From assembly GCA_020854145.1 (NCBI GenBank), contig JADZFZ010000476.1, positions 1 to 40,687 of the forward strand: a DNA stretch of 40,687 nucleotides, read 5' to 3'. Position numbers and translations under genes: made by a program. The stretch is from Deltaproteobacteria bacterium. Lineage in GTDB: Bacteria; Myxococcota_A; Polyangia; Polyangiales; JADZFZ01. The notes under the pieces are model-generated. The model was not told where the DNA came from, did not search any database, and worked only from the letters and a program-made list of their open reading frames with translations. Below are positions 1-8,519 of this stretch, piece after piece. The stretch's first letter is position 1. Each line of letters begins with the position of its first letter.

Positions 1-127
1 CCACGTGGAGATCGTCGAGAGCCCCGGCCTGAGCGTCACCGCGCTCTACCGCGTGGGCGTGACGCGCGTCCGCTGGACGCCGGAGTGGCGGCAGCGCCTG
101 CACACGATCTGGAGGTGCCCATGCTCC
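1..127. repeat. Terminal direct repeat (left copy), circular contig overlap
   Basis: These bases are identical to 40561-40687 at the other end. A tail peptidase reading frame runs in phase through the right copy and stops at 133 here, so joining the ends restores an intact gene. The length, 127, equals a common assembler k-mer size. This is best read as assembly overlap of a circular or circularly permuted molecule, giving a unit genome of 40,560 bp, and not as biological terminal repeats. Confidence 0.95.
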
Positions 128-133
128 GCGTGA
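2..133 (+). CDS. NlpC/P60 tail peptidase, C-terminal end (continues from 40292 across the circle junction)
   Basis: This is the C-terminal 43 codons plus stop of the gpK-like tail assembly peptidase that starts at 40292. The first codon here is the probable catalytic His91 (context T-H-V-E-I-V). The frame ends with TGA at 131-133 and overlaps the next gene's ATG at 121 by 13 bases. The joined protein is 133 aa. See the entry at 40292 for function and active site. Confidence 0.85.
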   Translation, partial: HVEIVESPGLSVTALYRVGVTRVRWTPEWRQRLHTIWRCPCSA

Positions 134-3100
134 CCGTGCTCTCGAGCTGGGTCGGCCGCAGCCAGCGGCAGGAGTTCATCGCGCGCGACGGGATGACCGG
201 GCGCGAGCTCGCGCGCCTCTACGGGCACGAGCTCGGGGAGTGCCTGGTCGCGACGCCTGGAAGGCCCCTCTGGGGTGAGACGCTCGACGAGCCGCTGCGC
301 GACGTGCACGTGATGCTCGGACCCGTGCCGGAAGGAATGGAGCTGGGATTCATCGGCGCGGCGTTGCTGTCGCTGACTGCGTCGATCTTCCTCGGCGCGT
401 TCATGCGCGCGCTGTTTCCTGCTCCTTCGACGCCTCCCGTCGAGCGCGGCGACGAGCGCAGCGCGACCTACTCCTGGTCGGGGATCGGCACGACCTACGG
501 CGCCGGCTTCCGCGTGCCGATCGTCTACGGCCGGCATCGCGTGGGCGGCCAGGTGATCTCGACGGCGGTGACGCCGCTGCCGGGCAACCCCAATGCGGAG
601 CTGCTGCGCACGCTGCTCGTGCTGGGCGAGGGGCCGTTTCACTCGATCGGCGGCGTGCGCTTCGACCAGGACGACATGGGCGAGATCCCCACGCCGTTCG
701 GCTGGTCGGCCTACCTCGGCGAGTTCCCCGCCGGCGTGCAGGTCGACGGCAACCTCATCACTCCCGACGTCGCGGTGCTGAGCGTGCGGATGGGCGCGGT
801 CTATCAGCCGCCGATCCGCGGCTTCGACGACGCCCGCAACAGCGTGAGCGTGAACGGCCAGCTCGACGACGAGCTGAGCGAGCACGTGGCCGTCGTGCCG
901 ACGCCCGAGGCCACGCGCTTCGGGGTGCGCCTGCAGTTCCCGAGCGGGCTCTACAAGCAGACCGGCGGCGGCAACTACTCCGCGCATCGCGTCGAGTTTG
1001 ATCTGCAATGGCGAAGCCACGCGGCCAGTGCCTGGTCGGCGCCGCGGCGCCTGGTGGTCGCGCCCGCGACGCCGAGGCGCACGGAGTTCTCGGTCTGGTT
1101 CTGGCAGGCGGTGTCCGCGCCAGGTCTCGCGGCGCACGACGGCTATGACGTGCGCGTCGTCCGCGTGACGCAGGCCGGCGCGGCCGCGGCGCCGACGAAC
1201 GAGCTCTGGGTCGACGTCGCGGTGCTGCTCGACGTCGACTACGTCGTCGACCAGTTCTTCGGCTACCCGCGCCGGGCATTGCTCGCGGTCACACTGCGCG
1301 CCAATGAGAAGCTGCAGGGCGGGCAGCCGGCCTACTCGGTGCCCGTCGAAGCTCGACTCGTGCGCGTGTGGGACGAGGCGGTCGGCTGGAGCAGCGCCCG
1401 CTATTGGGACTTGCCGGCGGCCGGCGACGAGGACGGCGATCCCTACGTCGGCATCTGGACGCACGAGCCCGGCCGCAATCCCGCGTGGATCTGTGCCGAT
1501 CTGCTCACCAGCGACATCGGACTCGGCGCGGCGTTCACGCTCAGCGAGCTCGACGCGCAGGCCTTCCGCAACTGGGCGGACTACTGCGACGAGGTCTCGG
1601 CCGATGGCGATGCGCTGCTGACCTGTGATCTCGTGATCGACCAGGGGGAGGACGCCTGGGACGTCGTGCTGCGCATCGCGCGCGCCGGCCGCGCGGCGCT
1701 CGTCATTGCCGGGCGCAAGATCAAGCCGGTCTATGAGTTCCGCGACGCGCACGGTCGCGGCACGAACACCGTCGCCGAGCGCACGCGCACGTCGATCGTC
1801 TGCACCTCGAACGTCGACAGCTTCCAGGTGGACTACCTGCCGACCAGGCGCCGCGCGAACCTCCTCGAGGCGCAGTTTCTCAACGCCGAGCTCGAATACG
1901 AGCAGGACGCGCTGCCGGTCGAGGATCCCGCGGCGGCGATCAACGACCCTACGCAGGCCGTGCCCGACGAGGTGCGTCGCGAGACGGTCGAGATGTTCGG
2001 CGTCACGAACCCGCTGCAGGTGCGCCGCGAGCTGCTGCTGCGGCACAACTTCGCGCGCCTCGCGCGGAAGGCGGTGCGCTTCCGCTGCGGTCTCGATCAG
2101 CTCGCCGTCGAGGTCGGCGACATCATCGGGGTGCAGCACGACGCCTATCGGCCGCACGGCGAGTCCGAGATCTACTTCTCGTGCCGCACCGCGCGTGCGA
2201 GCTCGGGTGTGCGCGAGATCGTGCTCGACCGCGACCTGGTGGTGACCACGGGCACGCGCACCGTCGCTGTGCAGCTCATGCAGGCGGTGGGCGCCGCGTT
2301 CCCCTGGGGTGGCTGGGTGCTCGATGTCTCGAACGGCACCTATGTCGCCGGCACGGTGCTGCCGACGATGAGCTCGCAGCCGGTGGTCGAGTGCGAGGCC
2401 GGCGTGGTGGCGGTGGTCGCGGAGTTCACGGGCGATCCGATGGCTCCCGACGATGCCGACGTGCTCGGCGTCGAGGACTACCGCGTGGTCGCGACCAGCC
2501 TCACCGACGAGCTCACGCGAGAGATCCAGGCGGTGCAGTGGGTGCCCGATGCCTTCGACGTGCCGGCCGTCGAAGCCGGCACGAGCGTGCCGATGGGCGA
2601 GGACCTCGGGCCCACGCCTGAGCTCGAGCAGGCGAGCGGCCTCACCCTGTCTCGGGACGCCGCGCCGGGCCGCTGGCGCCTCGCCTGGACGATGCCAGGG
2701 GGGCACCGCGGCAAGCGCGCCAGGGTCTACGCCAGGCGCTCCACGGACGAGCCGCGCGAGCTCCTCGGCGAGGTCGTCGGCGACCAGCTCGCGACCGAGC
2801 TCGATCCCGACCTGCCGCTGCTGGTGGCCGTCTGCCCGGAGGACGACGCCGGCCGCTTCATGGCGCCCGACGACGCGCTCGAGGTGGCGGTCACGCCGCC
2901 CGAGTGGCGCGTCACCGATCTCGACCAGGTGAGCGGCCTCGAGGCCGTGGACGTGCCCGACGGCGTGGAGCTGCGCTGGGCACCGCTGCGCTCGCAGGAG
3001 CTGCTGGGCTACGAGGTGCGCATCGGCTCGCAGTGGCACGGCGCGCGCGTGCTCGAGCAGCCGCGGGAGGCCCGCGTGCTGCTCGCCGATCTCCCGGCCG

Positions 3101-3738
3101 GCACGCACACGCTGCACGTGAGGGCGCGCTACTCCGGCGGGCTCTACTCCTGGCGCGATGCCAGCCTCGCGGTCACGCGCGCGACGCCGGCGGGGATCGT
3201 CGAGCTCTACGCCGACGACTTCGACGCCGGCGACGGCGTGCACTCGCAGACCGACATCAGTGACGGCGTCGCCATTGCCGACGGGAAGCTCAGCGCCACC
3301 TGGACGATCGAGGACGCCGCGACACTCGTGGCCACGCTCGACGCGCGCTGGCTGGTGGTCGCGGACGTGGCCGAGGAGGAGCCGGGGTTCACGGGCGCGG
3401 ACGGCGTGCTGTCGGGGACCGACCCCGAGTGGCTCTGGCGCACCGGCCACGGCCGCGCCGCGAGTCGTCGGCAGCCCGGCGCCGCGGACTTCGACGTGCT
3501 CGGCTCAGCAGTGACCAGCCCTGGTGACACGGCGACCGAGCCAGGCAGCGGTGCCTCGGGCGCCGTCGGCAGCTACACCCGTGCCGAGCTGGAGATCTCC
3601 TACGACGGCGGTGATTGGGAGCCCTACGTGCCGCAGCGTCGGCGCGCGGACAAGGTCGACCTGCGCCTCCGGCTGTCCCGGCTGTCCACGCGCTACCAGT
3701 GCCGCGTGCGCAGCGTCTCGATCCAGGTGCTGACATGA
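121..3738 (+). CDS. Tail-tip protein, fused gpI-like and gpJ-like (host specificity)
   Basis: This 1205-aa protein sits at the distal end of the tail. The first ~75 residues look like the beta-grasp part of lambda gpI. Residues ~75-99 are a glycine/alanine-rich hydrophobic stretch, as in gpI. From ~117 the protein reads like the start of gpJ/TipJ (GIGTTYGAGFRVPIVYGR, then L-V-L-G-E-G-P). In lambda, I and J are separate genes, so this appears to be an I-J fusion. Beta-rich fibronectin-like modules fill the C-terminal third and probably contact the host surface. The start at 121 is chosen because GGAGG lies at 111-115, five bases upstream; an in-frame ATG at 85 has no such site. It follows the K-like peptidase and precedes fibre genes, the lambda order. 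The receptor cannot be predicted. Confidence 0.85.
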   Translation: MLRVTVLSSWVGRSQRQEFIARDGMTGRELARLYGHELGECLVATPGRPLWGETLDEPLRDVHVMLGPVPEGMELGFIGAALLSLTASIFLGAFMRALFPAPSTPPVERGDERSATYSWSGIGTTYGAGFRVPIVYGRHRVGGQVISTAVTPLPGNPNAELLRTLLVLGEGPFHSIGGVRFDQDDMGEIPTPFGWSAYLGEFPAGVQVDGNLITPDVAVLSVRMGAVYQPPIRGFDDARNSVSVNGQLDDELSEHVAVVPTPEATRFGVRLQFPSGLYKQTGGGNYSAHRVEFDLQWRSHAASAWSAPRRLVVAPATPRRTEFSVWFWQAVSAPGLAAHDGYDVRVVRVTQAGAAAAPTNELWVDVAVLLDVDYVVDQFFGYPRRALLAVTLRANEKLQGGQPAYSVPVEARLVRVWDEAVGWSSARYWDLPAAGDEDGDPYVGIWTHEPGRNPAWICADLLTSDIGLGAAFTLSELDAQAFRNWADYCDEVSADGDALLTCDLVIDQGEDAWDVVLRIARAGRAALVIAGRKIKPVYEFRDAHGRGTNTVAERTRTSIVCTSNVDSFQVDYLPTRRRANLLEAQFLNAELEYEQDALPVEDPAAAINDPTQAVPDEVRRETVEMFGVTNPLQVRRELLLRHNFARLARKAVRFRCGLDQLAVEVGDIIGVQHDAYRPHGESEIYFSCRTARASSGVREIVLDRDLVVTTGTRTVAVQLMQAVGAAFPWGGWVLDVSNGTYVAGTVLPTMSSQPVVECEAGVVAVVAEFTGDPMAPDDADVLGVEDYRVVATSLTDELTREIQAVQWVPDAFDVPAVEAGTSVPMGEDLGPTPELEQASGLTLSRDAAPGRWRLAWTMPGGHRGKRARVYARRSTDEPRELLGEVVGDQLATELDPDLPLLVAVCPEDDAGRFMAPDDALEVAVTPPEWRVTDLDQVSGLEAVDVPDGVELRWAPLRSQELLGYEVRIGSQWHGARVLEQPREARVLLADLPAGTHTLHVRARYSGGLYSWRDASLAVTRATPAGIVELYADDFDAGDGVHSQTDISDGVAIADGKLSATWTIEDAATLVATLDARWLVVADVAEEEPGFTGADGVLSGTDPEWLWRTGHGRAASRRQPGAADFDVLGSAVTSPGDTATEPGSGASGAVGSYTRAELEISYDGGDWEPYVPQRRRADKVDLRLRLSRLSTRYQCRVRSVSIQVLT

Positions 3739-4325
3739 GCTTCGCGATTCCCGTCCTCTCCGATTCCCAGGCTGCCATCCTGCAGCAGCTCATCGACAAC
3801 GCCAGCGCGCTCGCCGGTGAGCATTGGGGCAGCTCGGCGCCGACGGTCGCAACGGCCGGGATGGTCTGGAGCGACACCGGGACCGGCTTGCGCAAGCAAT
3901 ACGACGGCTCGACCTGGAACATCCTCGGTCCGATCTGCGCCAATGGCGCGCTGCGCACGCTCGCGCTCTATCAGGGCGCGATCGCCGGCGGCGAGGCGCT
4001 CTACGTGCCAGCGAGCTCGAGCAAGGTGGTGGTCGCGCGGATCGGCGTGATCTCGACCGTGGCCACCGTCTCGAGCACGGGCGCGAACAACTACCAGTTC
4101 CAGCTCCGGAACCTCACGCAGTCGCTGGATCTCTTCGCCACGGGTCCCTCGACCAATGGCGCAGAGCTCGCGGTCGACACGCTCTGGACGGCGACCCCCG
4201 ACCAGAACAGCACGATCACCGCCGGCAACGTGCTGCGCCTGACGGTGACCAAGAACGGCACGCCCACGTCGCTCGCGGCCGCGCGAGTACTCCTCCAGGT
4301 CGACCTCTACCCGCGGCGGACCTGA
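3735..4325 (+). CDS. Probable tail fibre or tip-associated protein
   Basis: This 196-aa protein is not recognised by family. Its ATG overlaps the stop of the I-J gene (ATGA), so the two are translationally coupled. Residues ~45-60 contain a W-S-D-T-G-T-G-L-R-K-Q-Y-D-G pattern like the short beta motifs found in phage fibre and tip proteins. The rest is rich in Ser, Thr, Asn and alternating hydrophobic residues, as in beta-sandwich fibre domains, with no transmembrane segment. Its position immediately after the tip protein supports a distal tail role. A role as a fibre chaperone cannot be excluded. Confidence 0.5.
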   Translation: MSFAIPVLSDSQAAILQQLIDNASALAGEHWGSSAPTVATAGMVWSDTGTGLRKQYDGSTWNILGPICANGALRTLALYQGAIAGGEALYVPASSSKVVVARIGVISTVATVSSTGANNYQFQLRNLTQSLDLFATGPSTNGAELAVDTLWTATPDQNSTITAGNVLRLTVTKNGTPTSLAAARVLLQVDLYPRRT

Positions 4326-4327
4326 GC

Positions 4328-4984
4328 ATGGCGGTCGATCGGCTCGGCAATACCCTCGCGATCGGTGACGACGTCCTCGTCATCGGGCGCATGGCGCACG
4401 ACGACTCGGGCAACAGCCGGATCGTCGTCGACGTGCACGGCCAGCCGATCACGATCGACACCGCGCGCACGCTGAAGGCATCAGCGCTCGCGCTATCGCG
4501 CGCGAGCGCGCGCGAGATGGCCGCACAGCTCGGCGTCTGGTGGACGGTCGCGCAGAGCAGCGTGGCGCTGTCGGTCGGCGCGACGACGGCCGAAAGCACG
4601 CTCGCCTCGATCACGATCCCGGGCGGCGCGCTCGGCGCCAATGGGCGCTTCCGCGTCGTGACGTTCTGGGAGATGTCGAACAACGCGAACAACAAGACGT
4701 TCCGCGTGCGCTATAGCGGCGCCGGCGGCTCGGCGCTGGTCTCGCAGACCTTCACCACGCAGGTCTACTACCGCGACGAGCGCGAGGTCGGCAATCAGAA
4801 CTCCGCGAGCTCGCAGGTCTGGCACGCGGGGTTCAGCGTCTTCGGCACCGGCACCGCGGCCATTGGCACCTCCACGGTCAATACCGGCAGCGACTCGACG
4901 GTCGCCATCACCGGCCAGAAGGCCAACTCCGGCGACACGTTGTCGCTGCGGAGCTATCGGGTCGAACTCCTCTACGCCGCATGA
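4328..4984 (+). CDS. Probable tail fibre/receptor-binding beta protein
   Basis: This 218-aa protein starts two bases after the previous stop. Residues ~1-45 look like a small beta-barrel (alternating V/I/D, I-G-D-D-V-L-V-I-G-R). Residues ~75-218 are a Ser/Thr/Asn-rich beta-sandwich-like region ending in Y-R-V-E-L-L-Y-A-A, the type of jelly-roll seen at the tips of phage fibres. There is no signal peptide or membrane segment. Its position behind the I-J tip gene suggests an adsorption role, possibly host-range determining. The family is not recognised. Confidence 0.45.
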   Translation: MAVDRLGNTLAIGDDVLVIGRMAHDDSGNSRIVVDVHGQPITIDTARTLKASALALSRASAREMAAQLGVWWTVAQSSVALSVGATTAESTLASITIPGGALGANGRFRVVTFWEMSNNANNKTFRVRYSGAGGSALVSQTFTTQVYYRDEREVGNQNSASSQVWHAGFSVFGTGTAAIGTSTVNTGSDSTVAITGQKANSGDTLSLRSYRVELLYAA

Positions 4985-5337
4985 TGCTCGCAACGCTCAC
5001 CGCTTCATATGTCGCACTCGTTTGCGTCACGGTCCATAACGTGGTGCAAACCGAGATCACCGGAACGCGGGGCCCATGGACGATCGAGACGGTCGTCGGC
5101 GTCGCGCTGATCATCGTCGTGGGGATGTTCCTCTGGTATCTGCGGTGGCAGAAGCAGCTCGACACCACGGCGGCCAAGGAGCAGCGCGAGGACTTCCGCG
5201 CGGCGCTCGATCGCATCCTCTCGCACGACCGGGAGAACCACGAGCAAGCGATGAGCGTGCTGCGCGATCTGTCCGAGCACCAGGAGCGCGTCGCGGAGAA
5301 GCTGAGCGACCTCGCGAACGCGCGGCGCACGGGTTGA
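4981..5337 (+). CDS. Two-helix membrane protein, holin candidate
   Basis: This 118-aa protein overlaps the fibre gene by ATGA. Two hydrophobic segments are visible (about residues 3-22 and 35-54). They are followed by a charged, coiled-coil-like tail (~60-115) rich in E, R, K and Q. Small size, two transmembrane helices, a charged C-terminus and placement after the tail genes match class II holins. The long coiled coil would also suit an inner-membrane spanin. No specific family motif is visible. It heads a run of three small genes in the usual lysis-cassette position. Confidence 0.5.
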   Translation: MMLATLTASYVALVCVTVHNVVQTEITGTRGPWTIETVVGVALIIVVGMFLWYLRWQKQLDTTAAKEQREDFRAALDRILSHDRENHEQAMSVLRDLSEHQERVAEKLSDLANARRTG

Positions 5338-5405
5338 GGCTGGACGTCCGCGCGAGGCTGCCGTGTAATGCGTGCGCGGCCGAGTCGGCGGCTGCTCGCA
5401 TTCCC

Positions 5406-5774
5406 ATGGAACGCCACGTGTGGCCGCGAGGACTCGTCGTCCTGCTCGCGGCCTGTTTCGCGCTGCTCGGCACGCTGTCGTGCAGCGCCGGCCCCGAAGT
5501 CGATGCGCGCGCAATGCGCGCCTACGACAGCGCGGTCAACGCGGAGTTCCTCGCGATCTGCGAGGCGTCGCCCGACGCGCACCTCGTGCTCGTGGACTAC
5601 GCGACGCTCGTCGCCGCCGCGCCGTTCTCGCCGGCAGAGCGCGATGAGCGCCTGGCACGCGTCGCGCGCGTGCAGGCCGTGCTGCCGGTGCGCGGGCCCG
5701 ACGAGCTCGCGCGGCGGCAGCGCTCGGTCGAGTCGTTCCGGTTCTGGTTGCGGACGCTGGAGGCCGGGCAATGA
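5406..5774 (+). CDS. Small predicted lipoprotein, spanin-like candidate
   Basis: This 122-aa protein has a basic N-terminus, a hydrophobic core (residues ~10-24) and cysteines at 17 (L-A-A-C) and 26 (T-L-S-C). Either could be a lipobox, with Cys17 the better match to the consensus. The mature part is alpha-helical and charged. Following a two-helix membrane protein in a lysis-type cluster suggests an outer-membrane spanin or another envelope lipoprotein. The start ATG at 5406 is the one that exposes the signal sequence; the longer in-frame extension upstream is out-of-frame reading of the neighbouring gene. Confidence 0.45.
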   Translation: MERHVWPRGLVVLLAACFALLGTLSCSAGPEVDARAMRAYDSAVNAEFLAICEASPDAHLVLVDYATLVAAAPFSPAERDERLARVARVQAVLPVRGPDELARRQRSVESFRFWLRTLEAGQ

Positions 5775-6073
5775 AACTCGCGCTTCCGCTCGAGATCTCG
5801 ACCGCGCTGCGCAACGAGCTCACCGTGCAGGTGGAGCAGTGGACGCCAGACGCAATCGCGCGCGCCGAGGCCGTGCTCGCCGACTACCTGGCGCTCCACG
5901 CGCGGCAGCTCGCCGGCGAGGACGTGCGCGCCGAGCTTGCGCAGGCGGAGGCGGCCTCGCTGATGATCGTCGCGGCCGGCCGGCAGCAGGTGCGCGCGGT
6001 GCTGCACGGTGCCCTGCAGCGCGTGGTGCGCATCGCGGTGGGGACCCTGTTCGCCGTCGCGAGCGGCGGGTAG
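5771..6073 (+). CDS. Hypothetical small helical protein of the lysis-type cluster
   Basis: This 100-aa protein overlaps the preceding lipoprotein gene by ATGA. It is strongly alpha-helical and Ala/Glu-rich in the middle. It ends in a moderately hydrophobic stretch (about residues 84-100) that could associate with the membrane. There are no recognised motifs. Its position makes a holin/antiholin or accessory lysis role possible, but nothing in the residues proves it. It is followed by a strong hairpin at 6120-6148 that may end this transcript. Confidence 0.4.
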   Translation: MKLALPLEISTALRNELTVQVEQWTPDAIARAEAVLADYLALHARQLAGEDVRAELAQAEAASLMIVAAGRQQVRAVLHGALQRVVRIAVGTLFAVASGG

Positions 6074-6119
6074 GCTGCCCGGCGACCGATCGACCGTCAT
6101 CTCGATCGTCTCCATGGGC

Positions 6120-6148
6120 GGGCCCGGCCGACTCGTTCGGCCGGGCTC
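6120..6148 (+). terminator. Strong hairpin, terminator-like
   Basis: Perfect 10-bp arms (GCCCGGCCGA at 6122-6131, TCGGCCGGGC at 6137-6146) enclose a 5-base loop CTCGT, with the outer bases extending the stem. It lies in the 180-base gap after the lysis-type cluster. Only a short T stretch follows (GACTTT), so termination efficiency is uncertain. The rest of the gap (6149-6253) shows no feature. Confidence 0.55.
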
Positions 6149-6253
6149 GACTTTCGCCGCGCCGGGTCGTTGATTTTCTCGGAATCGAGGAAATGCAGGG
6201 GAGGGGAGGGCGTAGTATTCCCTGTGCCGAGCGACGGACGCCCGGCGTGACCC

Positions 6254-6682
6254 ATGGAGACGATGACGATGACGACCTACACGATCGAGAGCGGGTTCGG
6301 CGACCAGATCGCCACCGGGTTCCAGAGCGCGATCGACGCCTTGCGCAACGCGCAGCAGATCGCAGACCAGACCGGCCGCACGGTCTACTGGGGCGAGGAC
6401 CGCGCGGGCGGTGAGATGCACGAGGTCAATCCGGCTCGGCGACTCTACGTCGGCGGCATCGATGATGGCGTCGGCGGCGGCTGGGACGCTGGCGGTCGCG
6501 CCGAAATCTGGGCGGCCGACGATGCCGAGGCGGTCGCAGCCTGGCGCGACTGGGCGGAGGAGGGGGACTACCCGGTCGGCACGCACACGATCCGCGGGAC
6601 CGTGCGCGCGGAGGGCCGAGCCGAGATCGAGTGTCAGGTCGTCGTGACCGTGAGCGCCCGCGGCGAGGAGGCGTCCCGATGA
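6254..6682 (+). CDS. Hypothetical protein
   Basis: This 142-aa acidic protein is not recognised. It has an N-terminal helix-rich part (about 20-45) and a C-terminal part with beta character (T-I-R-G-T-V-R-A-E-G-R-A-E-I). No membrane segment or cysteine motif is present. Three in-frame ATGs compete (6254, 6263, 6269). The third has GGAG nine bases upstream, so the true start may be 6269. It overlaps the next gene by four bases (ATGA), so it probably belongs to the same accessory operon as the two regulators that follow. Confidence 0.5.
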   Translation: METMTMTTYTIESGFGDQIATGFQSAIDALRNAQQIADQTGRTVYWGEDRAGGEMHEVNPARRLYVGGIDDGVGGGWDAGGRAEIWAADDAEAVAAWRDWAEEGDYPVGTHTIRGTVRAEGRAEIECQVVVTVSARGEEASR

Positions 6683-7503
6683 GCCTCCTCACCCTGCGCG
6701 GCCTCGACGGTCGCAGCATCGATGTGCACACTCGGCCAGGCAGGTGCCGCCATATCATCGACCTGAGCACCGTGCCGACGCGCTACTGCGGCGCATCCGC
6801 GATCGAGCACTGGTGCGAGCCCGGCGGCACGCGACCCACCGAGCGCGCGTGCTACTGCGCTGAGCACGGCGGCGCCGAGCTTGCGCTCGCGCGCCTCCAG
6901 GCCGACTGGTCGGTGCGCGCGCCGCTGTCGGTCGCTGACGTGACCGAGGCCGGCACGATGTCCCTCGCCTCGCCGGAGGCCATCGTCGTGCTGCGTCGCG
7001 AGGAGCCCGAGCAGCTCGCGGAGCGGTGGGACGTCCGGGTCTCGCGCGCCCAGGCAGACCGCATCTGTCAGCGGCCAGGCTATGCCGCCGCGCGGAGCAT
7101 CTGCGCACCGAGCCAGAGCTTCCGCGAGCGCGCCGAGGCCGAGAGCCGCGCGGCGCGGCTGGCCGAGCTCGATCCCGAGCACGAGACTCCGCGGATCACG
7201 CACCACACGGCGAGCGTGCGGGAGCGGAGCCGCCCATGGCTCGCGCAGCTCGGGATCGGCGGGATGATCGAGCACGTGGGAGCCTTCGCCTCGCGCGACG
7301 AGGCGCTCGCAGCAGCTCTCGCCGCCTGGCGGCAGCGTGTCGATGCGACGATGGAGGCGATTCGGCGCGCCCGCGGCGGCACGCTCGAGTGGGGGCTCGC
7401 GGTGGAGCCGCGCAGCGCTCCGATCGTCGTCGAGCCGCGCGCAGGCGAGGGCTCCTGGGATGCCTACGCCCGCACGACCGATCACGACGAGGCGTGCGTC
7501 TGA
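6679..7503 (+). CDS. GcrA-like zinc-knuckle protein, putative regulator
   Basis: This 274-aa protein has cysteines and a histidine near the N-terminus (C23, C37, C46, C58, C60, H63). Their arrangement (C-R-H-I ... R-Y-C-G ... C-Y-C-A-E-H) resembles the C-terminal zinc knuckle of GcrA, the alphaproteobacterial cell-cycle activator that binds sigma factor. The remaining ~200 residues are helical and unrecognised. If the likeness is real, it could steer host transcription. The link to GcrA rests on the cysteine pattern only. It overlaps its neighbours at both ends, so co-translation is likely. Confidence 0.5.
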   Translation: MSLLTLRGLDGRSIDVHTRPGRCRHIIDLSTVPTRYCGASAIEHWCEPGGTRPTERACYCAEHGGAELALARLQADWSVRAPLSVADVTEAGTMSLASPEAIVVLRREEPEQLAERWDVRVSRAQADRICQRPGYAAARSICAPSQSFRERAEAESRAARLAELDPEHETPRITHHTASVRERSRPWLAQLGIGGMIEHVGAFASRDEALAAALAAWRQRVDATMEAIRRARGGTLEWGLAVEPRSAPIVVEPRAGEGSWDAYARTTDHDEACV

Positions 7504-7787
7504 TGGCCGCACGACGAGGACGACCGCCATCGCACCGCGGTGCCCTGGGGCGCCGCCTCGAGCGCTACCCCGGCGGCCTGCAGGCGCTGGCCGCGGCCAG
7601 CGGCGTGAGCGCGGCGTCGGTCTATCGGCTGGCCGCTGGCGGCGCGCGCAAGATCGCCTGGGAGCAGCTCGGGATGCTCGCTCACGCGATCGCGCGTGCC
7701 GACGGCGGTGAGTCCGACGACGTGCACGCGGAGCTCATCAAGCTGATGGCGGAAGACCTGGCTGCGCCGCTGCGGCGGGAGCCCTAG
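7503..7787 (+). CDS. Small helix-turn-helix DNA-binding protein
   Basis: This 94-aa basic protein has a Cro/CI-type HTH across residues ~20-55 (L-A-A-A-S-G-V-S-A-A-S-V-Y-R-L, then I-A-W-E-Q-L-G-M-L-A-H-A). A basic arm precedes it and a short acidic helix follows. It shares one base with the stop of the GcrA-like gene. It converges with the minus-strand lipoprotein operon, whose end lies 12 bases away. It probably regulates a local promoter, perhaps in late or accessory gene control. The target is unknown. Confidence 0.6.
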   Translation: MAARRGRPPSHRGALGRRLERYPGGLQALAAASGVSAASVYRLAAGGARKIAWEQLGMLAHAIARADGGESDDVHAELIKLMAEDLAAPLRREP

Positions 7788-7799
7788 CGCGCCAGGCTG

Positions 7800-8519
7800 T
7801 CAGTCGTGGTCGAGCGGCTTGTATTGCTTGAGCTTCGGGGCGAGGGGGAGGGTGCGGAGACTCTCGCGATCGCTGGCCAGCAGATGTGACGTGCCGGACA
7901 TCCGACCCGTGCCTGGGCGGATCCAGACCAACTCGACCGCCTGGTCTGGCTGCCCTCGCAGGAGCACGGAGTAGTGCGGAGACGAGAACCAGCGTTCTCC
8001 GCGCTCGAGCGGTTGCCCCGCAACGCTCGTGACGGTGTCGCCTTCCAGTAGCCCGCTGCTGCGGATGCGATCATCGACGGAGATCACCATGCCCGAGTCG
8101 TCGAGCCCGAACCCCAGTCGAGTCGGTGCGAGGCGAAATGCGGTCGCGGCAATGACGTTGCTGTAGGTGGTCTGGTAGGTGCTCACGCCGAAGCCGATGT
8201 AACTGCCCACCCCGCCGGTCGCCACGGACCCGCGGTCCGCATAGACGATCACGTCCGGGTTGTTCATCTCGTCGAGCCTGGTGCACACCTGCTGAACCAA
8301 GGCTTCCGCGGACTTGGTGCCGACCCCGGAAATGCGCACGTATGGCACCAGTCCAGCGATTGTCGTGGGCAAGCTCGACTCGGACACGACGTAGGTTGGC
8401 TCGCCCGCAACGGCTCTGGTGCGGCACTCCGTGGCGTGGGTGAGGTCCTCCAGCTTGATCCGCCCCGTCTCGCAGGCAGCGGAGAGGAGGAGGACAGCAA
8501 TGGCGAGGAGTCTGGTCAT
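7800..8519 (-). CDS. PDZ-domain lipoprotein, possible lysogenic conversion factor
   Basis: This 239-aa protein has a short signal-like sequence with hydrophobic residues 4-12 and Cys16 (S-A-A-C, an imperfect lipobox). Residues ~134-203 look like a PDZ domain (D-R-I-R-S-S-G-L-L-E-G-D-T-V-T-S-V-A-G). The predicted product is anchored in the envelope and could bind exposed peptide termini. It is the last of three coupled minus-strand genes downstream of the CI-like repressor. It is therefore probably made in the lysogen, where envelope lipoproteins often alter the host surface or block superinfection. The start is chosen where the signal sequence begins and overlaps the upstream stop (ATGA). Confidence 0.6.
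   Translation of the reverse strand: MTRLLAIAVLLLSAACETGRIKLEDLTHATECRTRAVAGEPTYVVSESSLPTTIAGLVPYVRISGVGTKSAEALVQQVCTRLDEMNNPDVIVYADRGSVATGGVGSYIGFGVSTYQTTYSNVIAATAFRLAPTRLGFGLDDSGMVISVDDRIRSSGLLEGDTVTSVAGQPLERGERWFSSPHYSVLLRGQPDQAVELVWIRPGTGRMSGTSHLLASDRESLRTLPLAPKLKQYKPLDHD

Noticed and set aside
1..127. Biological direct terminal repeats for packaging
   Set aside because: The length equals a typical assembly k-mer and the terminase is of the cos type, so assembly overlap of a circular molecule is the simpler reading.
46..3450. A 1134-aa open frame on the minus strand opposite the tail-tip gene
   Set aside because: It is an antisense shadow produced by high GC. The plus-strand frame has clear gpI-J features and a good ribosome site, while the minus translation is Arg/His/Ala-rich without motifs.
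6170..6218. Promoter from TTGATT and TAGTAT boxes
   Set aside because: The boxes are 37 bases apart, far from the usual 16-18.
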